The notes: generated by a model not told the origin, from the letters alone. Shown: positions 16,806 through 26,888, numbered from the stretch's first letter. The stretch: DNA of 64,000 bases from Oleiharenicola lentus (GCF_004118375.1 NZ_SDHX01000001.1:2731693-2795692); one strand, 5' to 3'. Numbers and translations are program-made.

Positions 16806-19340
16806 ATGGAAACACCCACGCCGGTTGATTCTCTTATCTCACCCCTTTCGGCCCCCCCTCCGCCCCCTGTCGTGAACCCACGCTCCGCCCACGCCCTTCT
16901 GGCCGGCCTGTTGCTGTCCGTTTGTCTTCCGGCAGCGGCCGGCGCCAACGCGCCTTCAACCCCTGATCCGCTGGCTTACTCGCAGGTTATCCAGCCGTTC
17001 TTGGACAACTACTGCTTCGATTGCCACAACACCGACACGCGCAAGGGTGACATCAATCTGGAGGACCTTGTCGATGTCGGCCGCGCCGATCACGACGGCC
17101 GCCGGATCTGGGAACTGGTCCACCGCCAGCTCCGCGCCGGCGCGATGCCGCCCGATCGGGAGGACCAGCCCACCCCGGAAGAACGCGCCGAAGTTGTCTC
17201 GCATCTCAGGCAACGCCTGACCCACATCGATCTCTCCAAGCCGGTGGACAGCGGACGCGTCACCGCCCGCCGGTTCAACCGCACCGAATACGACAACACC
17301 ATTCACGATCTTTTCGGCATCAGGCTGTCGGTCGCCAACACCTTTCCAGGCGACGATGTGGGCTACGGCTTCGACAACATCGGCGACGTCCACAGTGTAT
17401 CGCCCCTGCGTCTCCAGCTCTTCCTCGAGGCCGCCGAAACCGTCAGCGACTTCCTGCTCAACACCGGCCGGCGCCTGGAAATGAATCGCAACGAGCAAGG
17501 CGTCTTCTTCGACCGCATCAAGGTCGTTAAAAGCAGCGATGCCGGCGTCGTGCTGGATCAAAAGGGCTGGATGTCCGTCGAGTATGAGACGCCGCTACCG
17601 GGCACCTACGAACTATCGATCCGCGCCTGGGGGCTCATGCCCGATTCGGTTTTCAAAGCCAGGCAGATCGACGAACTGAACGGCTGGCCCCAATTTCCCA
17701 ACGCCTTCCAGCCCGGCGACTCCGAGCCGATCGTGCCGCTCGAGGTCTGGGTGGATGGTCAGCTGGTGGACACCCTGCATATCGCCCAAGGTCTCAGTTC
17801 CACCGACTGGAAAACCTACACCACGAACCGGTTCCCCCTCGGTATGGGGCCGCATCAAGTGACCTTTAAGCTCGGCACCCCCGCCACCCTCACCGGCGAG
17901 GCACGCGATGCCTGGATTGCCGACCCGCCGCGGCTCGGCGTCAAGGAAGCTCGCATGACCGGACCCCATGCCGTTGACCGCTCCGCGCTCAGCCCGCTGC
18001 ACCGCCGCTTGATTGAAATCCGCCCCGGTCCGGACCGTCCGCCCGCCGCCGCCGCCCGGGAAATCTTGGCCGAACTGCTGCCGCGTGCTTTCCGTCGCCC
18101 CGCCGCCCCGGGTGAAATCGAATCGTTCGTGGGCCTGATGGAATCGCTCCTGGCCAACGGCGAGTCGTTCGAGTCGGCCCTCGACGGCGCCCTGCAGGCC
18201 ATCCTCGTCTCGCCGCATTTCCTCTACCGCCTTGAGCTTGGCCCCGATGCTACCGCCCCCGACCGCATTCGTCCCGTCGGCGACTACGCCCTCGCCTCGC
18301 GCCTCTCCTACTTCCTGTGGAATAGCATGCCGGACGACACGCTCTTTGCCCTCGCGGCCGAGGGCCGGCTGGACAACGACGATGTGCTTCGCGCCCAGGT
18401 CGCGCGCCTGCTCGCGGACCCGCGGGCCGTCGCCTTCAAGGAAGGCTTCTTCCGCCAGTGGCTCGACCTCCGCAAGCTCCGCACCCTGTCCATCGACAAG
18501 GCCCGCTTTCCCGTCTTCACCGAGGATCTTCGTGCCGACGTCGAGCAGGAGACACTCCTCTTCATCGGCTCCATCATCGCGGAGAACCGCAGCGTCCAAG
18601 ATCTCCTCCGCGCCGACCACACCTTCGTCAACGACGCGCTGGCCGAACTCTACGGCCTGCCTCTGGCCGAGGCTGAAAAGAAGGAAAAGGACCGCAGTTT
18701 CCGCCGCGTCTCCCTCGAGGGCCTGCCGCGCCGCGGGCTGCTGACCCAACCGAGCATCCTCATGCTCACCTCCTACCCAAACCGCACCTCGCCCACCAAG
18801 CGCGGCAACTGGATTCTTGAGGCGATCCTGGGCGACGAGCCACCTCCCCCGCCAGCCAACGTCCCGCAGCTGGAGGAAGCGGTCGCCAACAGCGCGGCCC
18901 TGCCTCTCCGCGAACAGCTCGAACTCCACCGCACCAACCAGACTTGCGCCTCCTGCCACGCCACCATGGACCCCATCGGTCTCGGCCTCGAGAACTTCGA
19001 CGCCATCGGCCGCTGGCGCACCACCGACGCGGGCGCACCGATCAACGCGAGCGGCGTTCTGCCCGACGGAAACAAGTTCGACGGCCCCTTGGAACTCCTC
19101 GGCCTGCTCCAGGAGCGCGACGAGGATTTCGTCCGGTGCTTCACCCAGAAGCTCCTGACCTTCGCGCTCGGCCGCGGCCTCGAATTCTACGACCGCGTCG
19201 CTGTCGACGAGATCCTCGCCCGCACCCAGGCCGGTGACCACCGCATCCTGGATATCGTGACCGAGGCTGTCCTTAGCCGTCCTTTCCGTCTCACCCGCGG
19301 TGATCCCGTGCATCCCCCCCTTACCGCCACCCACCCCTGA
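16806..19340 (+). CDS. DUF1592/DUF1588-type planctomycete cytochrome protein, exported
   Basis: The 844-residue product has the multi-domain layout seen in Planctomycetes and Verrucomicrobia. A cytochrome-c-like haem motif CFDCH (70-74) is followed by the DUF1587 segment (RFNRTEYDNTIHDLFG), a carbohydrate-binding-like domain in the middle, DUF1592 (SRLSYFLWNSMPDDTLF), DUF1588 (GLLTQPSILML) with a second CASCH near residue 714, and a DUF1585 end. The function is unknown; it is presumed to be a periplasmic redox or carbohydrate-linked protein. The start is uncertain: ATG 16806 puts about 28 residues before the hydrophobic leader, while GTG 16872 would give a more standard signal peptide. It ends 4 bases before its usual partner, a DUF1552 gene. 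Confidence 0.88.
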   Translation: METPTPVDSLISPLSAPPPPPVVNPRSAHALLAGLLLSVCLPAAAGANAPSTPDPLAYSQVIQPFLDNYCFDCHNTDTRKGDINLEDLVDVGRADHDGRRIWELVHRQLRAGAMPPDREDQPTPEERAEVVSHLRQRLTHIDLSKPVDSGRVTARRFNRTEYDNTIHDLFGIRLSVANTFPGDDVGYGFDNIGDVHSVSPLRLQLFLEAAETVSDFLLNTGRRLEMNRNEQGVFFDRIKVVKSSDAGVVLDQKGWMSVEYETPLPGTYELSIRAWGLMPDSVFKARQIDELNGWPQFPNAFQPGDSEPIVPLEVWVDGQLVDTLHIAQGLSSTDWKTYTTNRFPLGMGPHQVTFKLGTPATLTGEARDAWIADPPRLGVKEARMTGPHAVDRSALSPLHRRLIEIRPGPDRPPAAAAREILAELLPRAFRRPAAPGEIESFVGLMESLLANGESFESALDGALQAILVSPHFLYRLELGPDATAPDRIRPVGDYALASRLSYFLWNSMPDDTLFALAAEGRLDNDDVLRAQVARLLADPRAVAFKEGFFRQWLDLRKLRTLSIDKARFPVFTEDLRADVEQETLLFIGSIIAENRSVQDLLRADHTFVNDALAELYGLPLAEAEKKEKDRSFRRVSLEGLPRRGLLTQPSILMLTSYPNRTSPTKRGNWILEAILGDEPPPPPANVPQLEEAVANSAALPLREQLELHRTNQTCASCHATMDPIGLGLENFDAIGRWRTTDAGAPINASGVLPDGNKFDGPLELLGLLQERDEDFVRCFTQKLLTFALGRGLEFYDRVAVDEILARTQAGDHRILDIVTEAVLSRPFRLTRGDPVHPPLTATHP

Positions 19341-19344
19341 ACCC

Positions 19345-20700
19345 ATGAAACCCCTGTCCCGCCGCCATTTTCTCCGCAGCACTGGCGCCCTCATGGCGCT
19401 CCCGCTGCTCGAAGCCATGATCCCGACCGGCTTCGGCTCGGTCGCCCGCGCCGCCACCGCCGCCGCCCGCCGCCGCCCGGTGCGCCTGGGCTGGCTCTTC
19501 TATCCCAACGGCGTGGTCAAGGAGGGCTGGGAAATCTGCGGCACCGGCCGCGACTTCTCTCTCAACGTCTCCAACGCGCCCTTGCAGGCCGTGCGCGACG
19601 ACGTGCTCTTCGTCTCCAATCTCGCGCAGCGGGAAGCGGCCACGAAGGTCGAGGACGTCGCCGGAGCCCACGCGCGTGGCACTTCCAGCTTCCTTACAGC
19701 CGCATCCGCCCGCAAAACCAACGGCAACGACATCTACATCGGCGTCTCCGCCGATCAGGTCGCCGCCCGCCACATCGGCGCGGAAACCCGCCTGCCGTCG
19801 ATTGAGCTCGGCGTCGAAGAGGGCAAACAGGAAGGCCGCTGCGACAACGGCTACAGCTGCGTCTACCTCTCCAACATCTCCTGGCGCTCGCCGACCCAAC
19901 CCTGCGGTGTCGAGATCAACCCGCGCCGCGCCTTCGACCGCCTGTTCGGAGTCGCCGGTCCTGAAGGCGACGCTTTCCGCCAGCGCGCCGCCAAGCGCCA
20001 GAGCGTCCTCGATTTTGTCGGCACGGAGGCCAAGTCACTCCTCCGCACGGTCGGGTCCACCGACCGGCGCAAGCTCGACGAATATTTCACCAGCGTCCGC
20101 GAGGTGGAACTCTACATCGACAAGGTCGCCAACCTGCCCCCGATTCCGGTGCCGCTCTCCCTGCGTCCGCCCGGTGATCCCGAGAACGTGGTCCATCACA
20201 TGCGCATCATGTATGACCTGATGGCCCTCTCCTTCCAGACCGATGCGACCCGTGTGGCCACGCTGATGCTCGCCGACGGACAGACGAACCAGGTCTACGA
20301 ACACCTCGGCCTCACCTCCGGTCATCACCAGCTGACCCACAGCACGGGCCTGGAGGCGGACATCCAGAAGATCGACCGTTTCATGGCCGAGGAATTCGCC
20401 CGCTTCGTCGCCAAGCTCAAGGCCACACCCGACGGCGACGACGGCGCCTCGCTCCTCGACAACTGCCTCATCGCCTACGGCTCCGACGTGAGCGATGGTC
20501 GCAATCACAATCAGATGAACATGCCCTGTGTCGTCGCGGGCCACGGCGGCGGCGCCTTCCAACCCGGTCGCCATGTGTTCGCCGAAAAACACACGCCGCT
20601 GGCCAACGTCTATGTCTCCATGCTCCAGGCAGCCGGCTGCCCCGTGAAGGAATTCGGCGACAGCACCGGCCCCTTTGCCGGTGCCCTCGAATCCGCCTGA
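19345..20700 (+). CDS. DUF1552 protein with twin-arginine leader
   Basis: ATG 19345 starts a Tat-type leader (LSRRHFLRSTGALMALPLLE), so the folded protein is probably exported; the frame is open upstream to 19300 but inside the preceding gene. The 451-residue DUF1552 protein shows the family segments RLGWLFYPNGV, PSIELGVEEG, YLSNISW and a C-terminal DNCLIAYGSDVSDG. It has a distant resemblance to sulfatase/alkaline phosphatase-like DUF1501 proteins. No function is established. DUF1592 and DUF1552 genes are paired across Planctomycetes and Verrucomicrobia, which implies a shared role, and here they head a glycan-degradation operon. Confidence 0.9.
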   Translation: MKPLSRRHFLRSTGALMALPLLEAMIPTGFGSVARAATAAARRRPVRLGWLFYPNGVVKEGWEICGTGRDFSLNVSNAPLQAVRDDVLFVSNLAQREAATKVEDVAGAHARGTSSFLTAASARKTNGNDIYIGVSADQVAARHIGAETRLPSIELGVEEGKQEGRCDNGYSCVYLSNISWRSPTQPCGVEINPRRAFDRLFGVAGPEGDAFRQRAAKRQSVLDFVGTEAKSLLRTVGSTDRRKLDEYFTSVREVELYIDKVANLPPIPVPLSLRPPGDPENVVHHMRIMYDLMALSFQTDATRVATLMLADGQTNQVYEHLGLTSGHHQLTHSTGLEADIQKIDRFMAEEFARFVAKLKATPDGDDGASLLDNCLIAYGSDVSDGRNHNQMNMPCVVAGHGGGAFQPGRHVFAEKHTPLANVYVSMLQAAGCPVKEFGDSTGPFAGALESA

Positions 20701-20716
20701 CCGGTCCTCCCCAATC

Positions 20717-21592
20717 ATGAAACGTCTCACTTCCGCCCTCCTTCTGTTCCAAGCAGTCGCAATTTCCCTCCCGGCTTCTGCGACCGCATCTGAAGTCGTC
20801 CCCATTTGGACCGACGGCGCGCCGGGCACCGAGGGCAAACGCGACCGCCCCGAGAAAACCGTGCCGAGCCCAAAAAACGATTACCTGCGCGTCTCGCAGA
20901 TTCATCACCCTTCGCTCACCGTCCATCTTCCGCCCGCGGACCGCGCCACGGGCACCGGCGTGCTCATCCTGCCGGGCGGCGGCTACCAGTTTCTCTCCAT
21001 CGACCTCGAAGGCTCGGAAATCGCCTCATGGTTCAACGAGCGCGGAATTGCGGCCTTTGTCGTGAAATACCGTCTGCCCCGGGAGCCCGATTCCACCTAC
21101 ACCATGGACGACGCCCTCGCCGACACCCAACGTGCCATCCGCCTCGTGCGCAGCCGCGCTGCAGAATGGGGCCTCCGTCCCGATCGCATCGGCGTCCTTG
21201 GTTTCTCCGCCGGCGGACGCCTCGCTGCCGATGCCGGCCTGCGCTTCCAGGAAGGCCATCCGACCGCGACCGATCCCCTGCACCGCGTCAGCTCGCGCCC
21301 GGATTTCCAGGTCCTCGTCTACGGTTTCACCGCCCCCGATGCCATTCCCGCCAATGCGCCGCCGACCTTCCTGATCTGCACCACCGATGACGGCGACAAG
21401 CCGCGCCAGGCCATCGCCCTCTACAGCGCCTTGCTGACGAACAAGGTGCCGGCCGAGCTGCACCTCTACGGCCGGGGTGGACACGCCTACGGCATGCGAG
21501 ACCTGGGCCAGCCCGTGCATACCTGGAACCAGCGTCTCGCCGACTGGCTCGACAGCCTCGGATTGATGAAACCCACTCCCTCGGCCCGTTGA
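20717..21592 (+). CDS. Alpha/beta hydrolase, acetyl-xylan-esterase-like, exported
   Basis: ATG 20717 begins a leader (MKRLTSALLLFQAVAISL, cut near ASATA). The 291-residue protein has the hormone-sensitive-lipase/BD-FAE type fold. The oxyanion segment is LPGGGYQF, the nucleophile is Ser164 in GFSAGG, a likely acid Asp lies in TTDDGD, and the catalytic His is in GRGGHAYG. Proteins of this kind in polysaccharide loci remove acetyl or other acyl groups from sugars. It lies 16 bases after the DUF1552 gene and 59 before the isomerase-like gene, in the middle of the plus-strand operon. The ester substrate is inferred from context only. Confidence 0.85.
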   Translation: MKRLTSALLLFQAVAISLPASATASEVVPIWTDGAPGTEGKRDRPEKTVPSPKNDYLRVSQIHHPSLTVHLPPADRATGTGVLILPGGGYQFLSIDLEGSEIASWFNERGIAAFVVKYRLPREPDSTYTMDDALADTQRAIRLVRSRAAEWGLRPDRIGVLGFSAGGRLAADAGLRFQEGHPTATDPLHRVSSRPDFQVLVYGFTAPDAIPANAPPTFLICTTDDGDKPRQAIALYSALLTNKVPAELHLYGRGGHAYGMRDLGQPVHTWNQRLADWLDSLGLMKPTPSAR

Positions 21593-21651
21593 AAAATCCC
21601 CGCTGACCGTGTCCCTGCTCCGAATCGTCCCCCGCTCATTCCCGCCCTCCT

Positions 21652-22529
21652 TTGCCCATTGATTCCCCAACTTCGCAGCCGCGCCACGGGCTGGCCGCCC
21701 TCCTTGCCGCCGCCTTGGCCGTCCCCGCCTCCGCCACGCCGTTCTTCGCCATGAGCTACGGCTTCACGGAACTCACGCCTCCGGAACAGACGGCCTGGCT
21801 CGCGGAAGCGGGATACGAGGGCATCGCCGTCCACGTGTGGAACGACGATCTGTTCGCCCGGCTCGAAAAACTTTCGCCAGCGACGCCGTCGCCTCCCGCC
21901 GACTCCGCGTCTTCGGCGTCTATTTTCCCTACACCCTCACGAATCCCGCGCACCGCCCTCTCGCCTCGCGTATTCTCAGCCTGTGCCGGCCGCATGGCAC
22001 CCCGCTCTGGATCACCATGCAGGCTCCCGGCGCCAGCGATGAGAACGTCACGGCCCTCCTCCGCGAGCTCGCCGACGAGGCCGCCACCCATGGCCTCGAG
22101 GTCATCTACTATCCGCACGACAACCACCACTGCCTCGACGCCGAGCACGCCCACCGCCTGATCACGGCCGCGGACCGCCCCAATCTTTTCAACAGCCTCC
22201 ACCTGCACCAGGAACTCCGCGCCGGTCACGCCCACCGGCTCGCCGAGGTCGTCGCCCGCGTCATGCCGCGAGTCCGCCTCGTCTCGGTCAGCGGGGCGAA
22301 CCTTCCCGACCGGATCAACCGCGGGTCGAACGACTGGAGCGACGTCGTGCAGCCGCTCACCGGCAGCGCCTTTGATGTCGCCGGCTTCTACCGTCTGTTG
22401 GTGCAGTCCGGCTACACCGGCCCGGTCGGCGTGCAAAACTGGAAAATCCCCGGCGCCCCTCGCGAACACCACGCCGCCTCCCTCCGCCTGCTCCGCCAGT
22501 GGCGCGCCTCCTTCTCCCCCCATCCATGA
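21652..22529 (+). pseudogene. Sugar phosphate isomerase/epimerase-like TIM barrel, frameshifted
   Basis: Two open frames together make one protein of about 290 residues. The first (TTG 21652 onward) has a leader ending PASATPF and then MSYGFTELTPPEQTAWLAE and GYEGIAVHVW. Near 21866-21880 the homology moves to the -1 frame, which continues RRLRVFGVYFPYTL, GLEVIYYPHDNHH, LFNSLHLHQEL and GYTGPVGVQNWKIPG to the stop at 22529. This is the AP-endonuclease-2/xylose-isomerase-like TIM barrel family. The break lies at a run of five A's (cgaaaaac), so a single-base deletion, a sequencing error or slippage could explain it. The second frame ends in an ATGA overlap with the sulfatase gene, which suggests it is normally translated. 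The leader suggests a periplasmic rather than sugar-phosphate role. Confidence 0.75.
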
Positions 22530-24151
22530 AAGCCTTGCTCACCGCCCTATCCACCTGCGCCCTGCTCGGCGCATTCCTGACCGCCGCCGAATCTCCCTCC
22601 CGGCCCAACATCGTCCTGATCATGGCCGATGACATGGGTTACTCCGATATCGGCTGCTACGGCTCCGAAATCCCGACACCAAACCTGGATGCCCTTGCCG
22701 CCCACGGTCTGCGCTTTTCGCAATTCTACAACACCGCCCGCTGCTCCCCGACACGCGCCGCGCTGCTGACCGGACTGAATCCGCATCAAGCGGGCATGGG
22801 CACGCTCGCCGAGGACCCCGGCAAGCAGGCCAAACCCGACGCGGCTGCGGGCTATCAGGAATACCTCAACGACCGTTGCGTCACCCTGGCCGAGGCCCTC
22901 CGCCCAGCCGGCTACCGCACGCTCATGAGCGGCAAATGGCACCTCGGCTACCACGGCGAAAACAAATGGCCCCTGGCGCGGGGCTTCGACCGGTTCTACG
23001 GGATCATCTCCGGCGCCAGCTCCTACTTCAGTCCGAAGGGAGCGCGTGGTCTCACGCTCGACAACACGCCGCTGCCCACCCCCGCCGACCCCACCTACTA
23101 CACCACGGACGCATTCACCGACCATGCGCTCCAGTTCCTGCGCGAATCCCCCGCCGACCGCCCGTTTTTTCTCTATCTCGCCTTCACCGCACCGCACTGG
23201 CCCCTTCATGCCCGCGCTGAAGACATCGAAAAGTTCCGTGGAAAATATCGCGGCGGCTGGGACAACCTCCGCGCCGCGCGCTTTGAGCGGCAGAAACAAC
23301 TGGGATTGATTCCCACCGACACGGTCCTATCACCGCGGGATGATGGCGCCCGCGCGTGGAACGAACTCTCCATCGAGCAGCAGGAACAGCTTGATTACCG
23401 CATGGCCGTTTATGCCGCCCAGGTGCATCGCATGGATCACAACATCGGCCGCCTCGTCGAGCATCTGCGCACCACCGGGAAACTCGAAAACACGGTCATC
23501 CTATTCCTGTCCGACAACGGCGGCTGCGCCGAGCCCTACACCGACCTCGGCGGCGGCGCCTTCAGCGCGATCAATAAGCCCTCCGCCGGTGGCCCCGGCA
23601 ACAAAAACGCCGAAGGCGATGGCGGCTCCGCCTACGGCACCGGCTGGGCGAATGCGTCCAACACCCCCTTCCGCCGCTACAAGTCCCGCCTCCACGAGGG
23701 CGGCATCTCCACGCCGCTCATCGTCCACTGGCCCGCCGGCCTGAAAGCCAAACCCGGCTCCATCAATTCCGCCCCCGGCTACCTCACCGACATCATGCCC
23801 ACCGCGCTCGAACTCGCTCGCGCCACGTATCCCGCCAAAACCCGCTCCGGCGAAGCGCCCTACGCCCTCGTTGGCCGCAGCCTCTGCCCGGCCATTGCAG
23901 CTCAACCCTTCCCCGACCAGACTCGCTGGCTCTTCTGGGAACAATACAACAACAAGGCCGTCCGCCACGGAGACTGGAAGGCAGTTCAGCCGGCCGAAAG
24001 CAACGGTCCCTGGGAACTTTACGATCTGTCCCGGGACCGCACGGAACTGCATGACCTGGCGATCAGCGAGCCAGCCCGAATCGCCAAGATGACCGCCGCT
24101 TGGCAACAATGGGCGGAGACGCACCAAGTCCTGCCCAAGAAAAGACCCTGA
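22526..24151 (+). CDS. Sulfatase, arylsulfatase A type (S1 family), exported
   Basis: ATG 22526 overlaps the preceding stop by 4 bases and begins a leader (MKALLTALSTCALLGAFL, cut near TAAES). All S1 sulfatase elements are present in the 541-residue protein. These are the metal site MADDMGYSD (34-41), formylglycine Cys73 in CSPTR (73-77), SGKWHLGYHG with Lys137 and His139, FTAPHWPLHA, and the FLSDNGG metal site followed by the FRRYKSRLHEGGISTPLIVHWP segment. It removes sulfate esters from a glycan in the periplasm after formylglycine maturation. The substrate position is not predictable. A 97-base gap with small hairpins separates it from the next gene. Confidence 0.93.
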   Translation: MKALLTALSTCALLGAFLTAAESPSRPNIVLIMADDMGYSDIGCYGSEIPTPNLDALAAHGLRFSQFYNTARCSPTRAALLTGLNPHQAGMGTLAEDPGKQAKPDAAAGYQEYLNDRCVTLAEALRPAGYRTLMSGKWHLGYHGENKWPLARGFDRFYGIISGASSYFSPKGARGLTLDNTPLPTPADPTYYTTDAFTDHALQFLRESPADRPFFLYLAFTAPHWPLHARAEDIEKFRGKYRGGWDNLRAARFERQKQLGLIPTDTVLSPRDDGARAWNELSIEQQEQLDYRMAVYAAQVHRMDHNIGRLVEHLRTTGKLENTVILFLSDNGGCAEPYTDLGGGAFSAINKPSAGGPGNKNAEGDGGSAYGTGWANASNTPFRRYKSRLHEGGISTPLIVHWPAGLKAKPGSINSAPGYLTDIMPTALELARATYPAKTRSGEAPYALVGRSLCPAIAAQPFPDQTRWLFWEQYNNKAVRHGDWKAVQPAESNGPWELYDLSRDRTELHDLAISEPARIAKMTAAWQQWAETHQVLPKKRP

Positions 24152-24248
24152 AACGCGAACCCGCGCGTCGACAAGATGCGAGTTCCTGAGTGACGGACCA
24201 GCACCGACCCACTCGCACGGGCGATTTCGCTCGCCATGCTCCCTCAGC

Positions 24249-25283
24249 ATGACGCGTTGGCTCTCTACCCCGCCCCGTTGGTTTCATGGCTGCCTGCTCG
24301 CCCTGGTCCTAGTCACACCTCTGATCGTGCAGGGATCACCCGCACGACCCGAGGCCTACCTCTTCGCCCACATGACGAAGGAGGACTACGGCCGCCTCTA
24401 TTACTCCGTCTCCACCGATGGCCGTCACTGGACCCTGCTCAACGGCGGCCAGCGGGTGATGGGCGACGACTACCTCGGCCATCCGGAAATCACCCGCGCG
24501 CCCGACGGCACGTATTGGCTCGTCGGCGTGCGCCCGCGCGACAACCCGGGCGTGGTCTTCTGGCAATCGCGCGACCTCATCGGTTGGACCCGCGGCCCCG
24601 AAATCGATGGCCCGCGTTTCGACGTGGGTGACCGCAAGGGTGGCCCGCCCTACTTGGGCGCGCCGAAGCTGTTCCACGATGACATCTCCGGGCTCTACTA
24701 CCTCACCTGGCACGCCGCGCGCCGCGATCTGCCGCCGAACATCGTCCACGGCGTCAACGAGGCCCGCTGGTCCGACATGCGCACCTTTGTCATGACCTCG
24801 CCCGACCTACGGACCTGGTCGGAGGCCCGCCCGCTTTTCCAGTATGATCTGGCTACCATCGATGTGATCATCCGTCGCGAGGGTGATCGGTATTATGCGA
24901 TCATCAAGGACGAGCGCTATCCCACCTTCGATCATCCCACGGGCAAGAGCATCCGACTCGCCCACGCCAAGCATCCGCTCGGTCCATGGAGCGAACCGGG
25001 GCAACCTGTATCGCCCAACTACCACGAAGCGCCCACCCTCATTCCCCGGGCCGATGGTCCGGGCTGGCTGCTGTATCACGAGCAATACCCCGGCATCCAA
25101 TACAAGATCTCCACGGCCCGCACCCTCGCGGGGCCCTGGTATCAGGAATGGATCAACACCTACCAAGTTCCGCCGGTGGCCCGGCACGGCGTCATGATGC
25201 CGATCTCGCGAGCGGAGCACGATGCCCTGATCGCGGCCTTCCCACCGGCTCAAGCCGACAAGCCCGCTTCAGCCAAACCATGA
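24249..25283 (+). CDS. GH43-like five-bladed propeller glycosidase, exported (copy 2)
   Basis: The 344-residue protein has a leader (FHGCLLALVLVTPLIVQG, cut near SPARP). It has repeated propeller-blade elements: STDGRHWTLL, GHPEITRAPDGTYWLVG, a GAPKLFHDD strand, TSPDLRTWSEARPL, and YHEAPTLIPRADGPGWLLYHE. This is the GH43/GH32/GH117 superfamily fold; the catalytic acids are not assignable with certainty. The last four bases overlap the start of the next gene (ATGA at 25280-25283), the same arrangement as the related pair at 10342-10345. It probably removes a side-chain or terminal sugar from the glycan attacked by the neighbouring sulfatases. Confidence 0.72.
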   Translation: MTRWLSTPPRWFHGCLLALVLVTPLIVQGSPARPEAYLFAHMTKEDYGRLYYSVSTDGRHWTLLNGGQRVMGDDYLGHPEITRAPDGTYWLVGVRPRDNPGVVFWQSRDLIGWTRGPEIDGPRFDVGDRKGGPPYLGAPKLFHDDISGLYYLTWHAARRDLPPNIVHGVNEARWSDMRTFVMTSPDLRTWSEARPLFQYDLATIDVIIRREGDRYYAIIKDERYPTFDHPTGKSIRLAHAKHPLGPWSEPGQPVSPNYHEAPTLIPRADGPGWLLYHEQYPGIQYKISTARTLAGPWYQEWINTYQVPPVARHGVMMPISRAEHDALIAAFPPAQADKPASAKP

Positions 25284-26848
25284 AGTCCATCTCCCTGCTG
25301 GCGATCATTCTGACGGTGGCCGGCCCTCTTGCCGCCGGCCTGACCCGCTTCACCCCCGTGCCCGATACCGCCGCCTACCCGCGCGGCGTGGCGGCGTCCC
25401 CGCGCTATCGCGTGCTCGTCCAACCCGCGGCGAAAACCGAATCCTGGGACCGGGCCCGCGACACCACCGCCACCTACAAGCTCTGGCCCGACTACGTGGA
25501 TCCCGAGACCCTGCCGGCCAAGCACGCACGCACCGCCGTGCATGTCGCGCAGGCCGACAGCAACGTGCGCGTCCGCGTGCGCGTCGAGCTCACCGATGGC
25601 TCCGCGATTCGCACTCTCGCCCTGAAGCCCTCCCGCTTGGCTGAACTCGCGGCCACCGTCCGCCGCGGTGAGACCTGGGTCGAGTTCGAGGTCGAGCCCT
25701 ACCGCTATACCCGCACGGTGCTCGTTGAGATCAACGCCCCGGCACACGATGCCGAGGCGCTGCAGGACGGCCTGCTGTTCTTCCTCAACCCGCCGTCGGA
25801 GATGCCGGCCGGCAACGTGCTGGTGCTGCCACCCGGCGTCATCAACGAACACTCCCCCCACCTCGACTCCCTCAATCGCCTCCTCATCGGGCCCGACAGC
25901 CCCTACGACGCGCTCTACATCCCGCAGGACACGATCATCGACGGGCGAGTGGACATCCGCAAACCCAGCTTCACGGTCGCGGGCCGGGGCATGATTATCG
26001 GTTCCCGCTGGCCCTTCGCCAAGACCACGCCCGACTGGCGCAAACGCTACCCCGCCTGGATCAGCCCCGACGGTGAATGGGTGCGCCCGCTGCTTTCGAT
26101 GAAGCTGCCCGGCGACCGCGACGATACTTCCGGCCGCTTCGAGGGCGTGCTGGTGGCCCACCCCTACCACTTCTGCGTCGGCTGGGCCTGGTATAACGAA
26201 AACCTCAAGACCTTTGGCTGGCGCTTCTCGAGTGATGGCATCCACGGCCCGCACAAGCGCGGCTCGTTCATGCGCGTGAACGACGACGCCACCTACGCCA
26301 ACGAGGGCACGATCGAGGACTGCACCTACTGGGGCATGGTCAACGGCGCGGTGTTCCAGCTCGGCTGGGGCCTCAACCGCGACAACAACGCCTTGGTCCA
26401 CGTGCGACGGGTGGACGTGGTGCGCGGCGAGTGGGACAACATCCCCAATCCCGGCGTGGACCGCATCGGCGCACCGGCCGACGCCCCTCCGGCCGACCGC
26501 CGCAACGCCTCCGCCAACCGCGGCGTCTTCGCGGGCACCTTCCGCTCCGGGCGGGCGTTCACCGTGCGGAACAAAACCTTCGAGGACATCCGCGTCGACA
26601 CCCAGGTGAACCGCCTGTTCTATTTCGGATCGCGCACGGGCGAGGTGGACTATGATAATTTTGTCCTCAAGGACATCTGGTTCTCCCGGGAGCCGCACTA
26701 CGAGGAGGTCCAAAACGTGCTGAGCGGCCGCACCGGCGTCCGCGGTTTCGTTTTCGACAACTTCACCGTGGGCGGCCGGAAGGCCAGCACGCTTGAGGAC
26801 TTTGCGCCACTCGAACAACGGAATGTCGAGAACCCCGTTTTCCGATGA
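25280..26848 (+). CDS. Right-handed beta-helix glycosidase, GH28/GH49-like, exported (copy 2)
   Basis: ATG 25280 begins a leader (MKSISLLAIILTVAGPLAAG); the frame is open upstream only inside the preceding gene. This 522-residue protein has an N-terminal sandwich domain of about 150 residues and a beta-helix. The active-site landmarks WRFSSDGI, RVNDDA, NGAVFQLGWG and RGEWDN match those of the protein at 8957-10345. The extra 60 residues lie partly in the helix turns (for example the PADAPPADRRN loop). GH49-like hydrolysis of an internal or terminal glycosidic bond is inferred. It is followed after 40 bases by a sugar transporter gene. Confidence 0.75.
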   Translation: MKSISLLAIILTVAGPLAAGLTRFTPVPDTAAYPRGVAASPRYRVLVQPAAKTESWDRARDTTATYKLWPDYVDPETLPAKHARTAVHVAQADSNVRVRVRVELTDGSAIRTLALKPSRLAELAATVRRGETWVEFEVEPYRYTRTVLVEINAPAHDAEALQDGLLFFLNPPSEMPAGNVLVLPPGVINEHSPHLDSLNRLLIGPDSPYDALYIPQDTIIDGRVDIRKPSFTVAGRGMIIGSRWPFAKTTPDWRKRYPAWISPDGEWVRPLLSMKLPGDRDDTSGRFEGVLVAHPYHFCVGWAWYNENLKTFGWRFSSDGIHGPHKRGSFMRVNDDATYANEGTIEDCTYWGMVNGAVFQLGWGLNRDNNALVHVRRVDVVRGEWDNIPNPGVDRIGAPADAPPADRRNASANRGVFAGTFRSGRAFTVRNKTFEDIRVDTQVNRLFYFGSRTGEVDYDNFVLKDIWFSREPHYEEVQNVLSGRTGVRGFVFDNFTVGGRKASTLEDFAPLEQRNVENPVFR

Positions 26849-26888
26849 GCCGCGCTTCCCGTCCACCGGCCCGCGCCCGGCCCCGCCG

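Noticed and set aside
21862-21880. Programmed -1 frameshift signal in the isomerase-like gene
   Set aside because: The local sequence (ctc gaa aaa ctt) does not fit the X-XXY-YYZ slippery pattern and no strong downstream structure was evident; a deletion or error is simpler.
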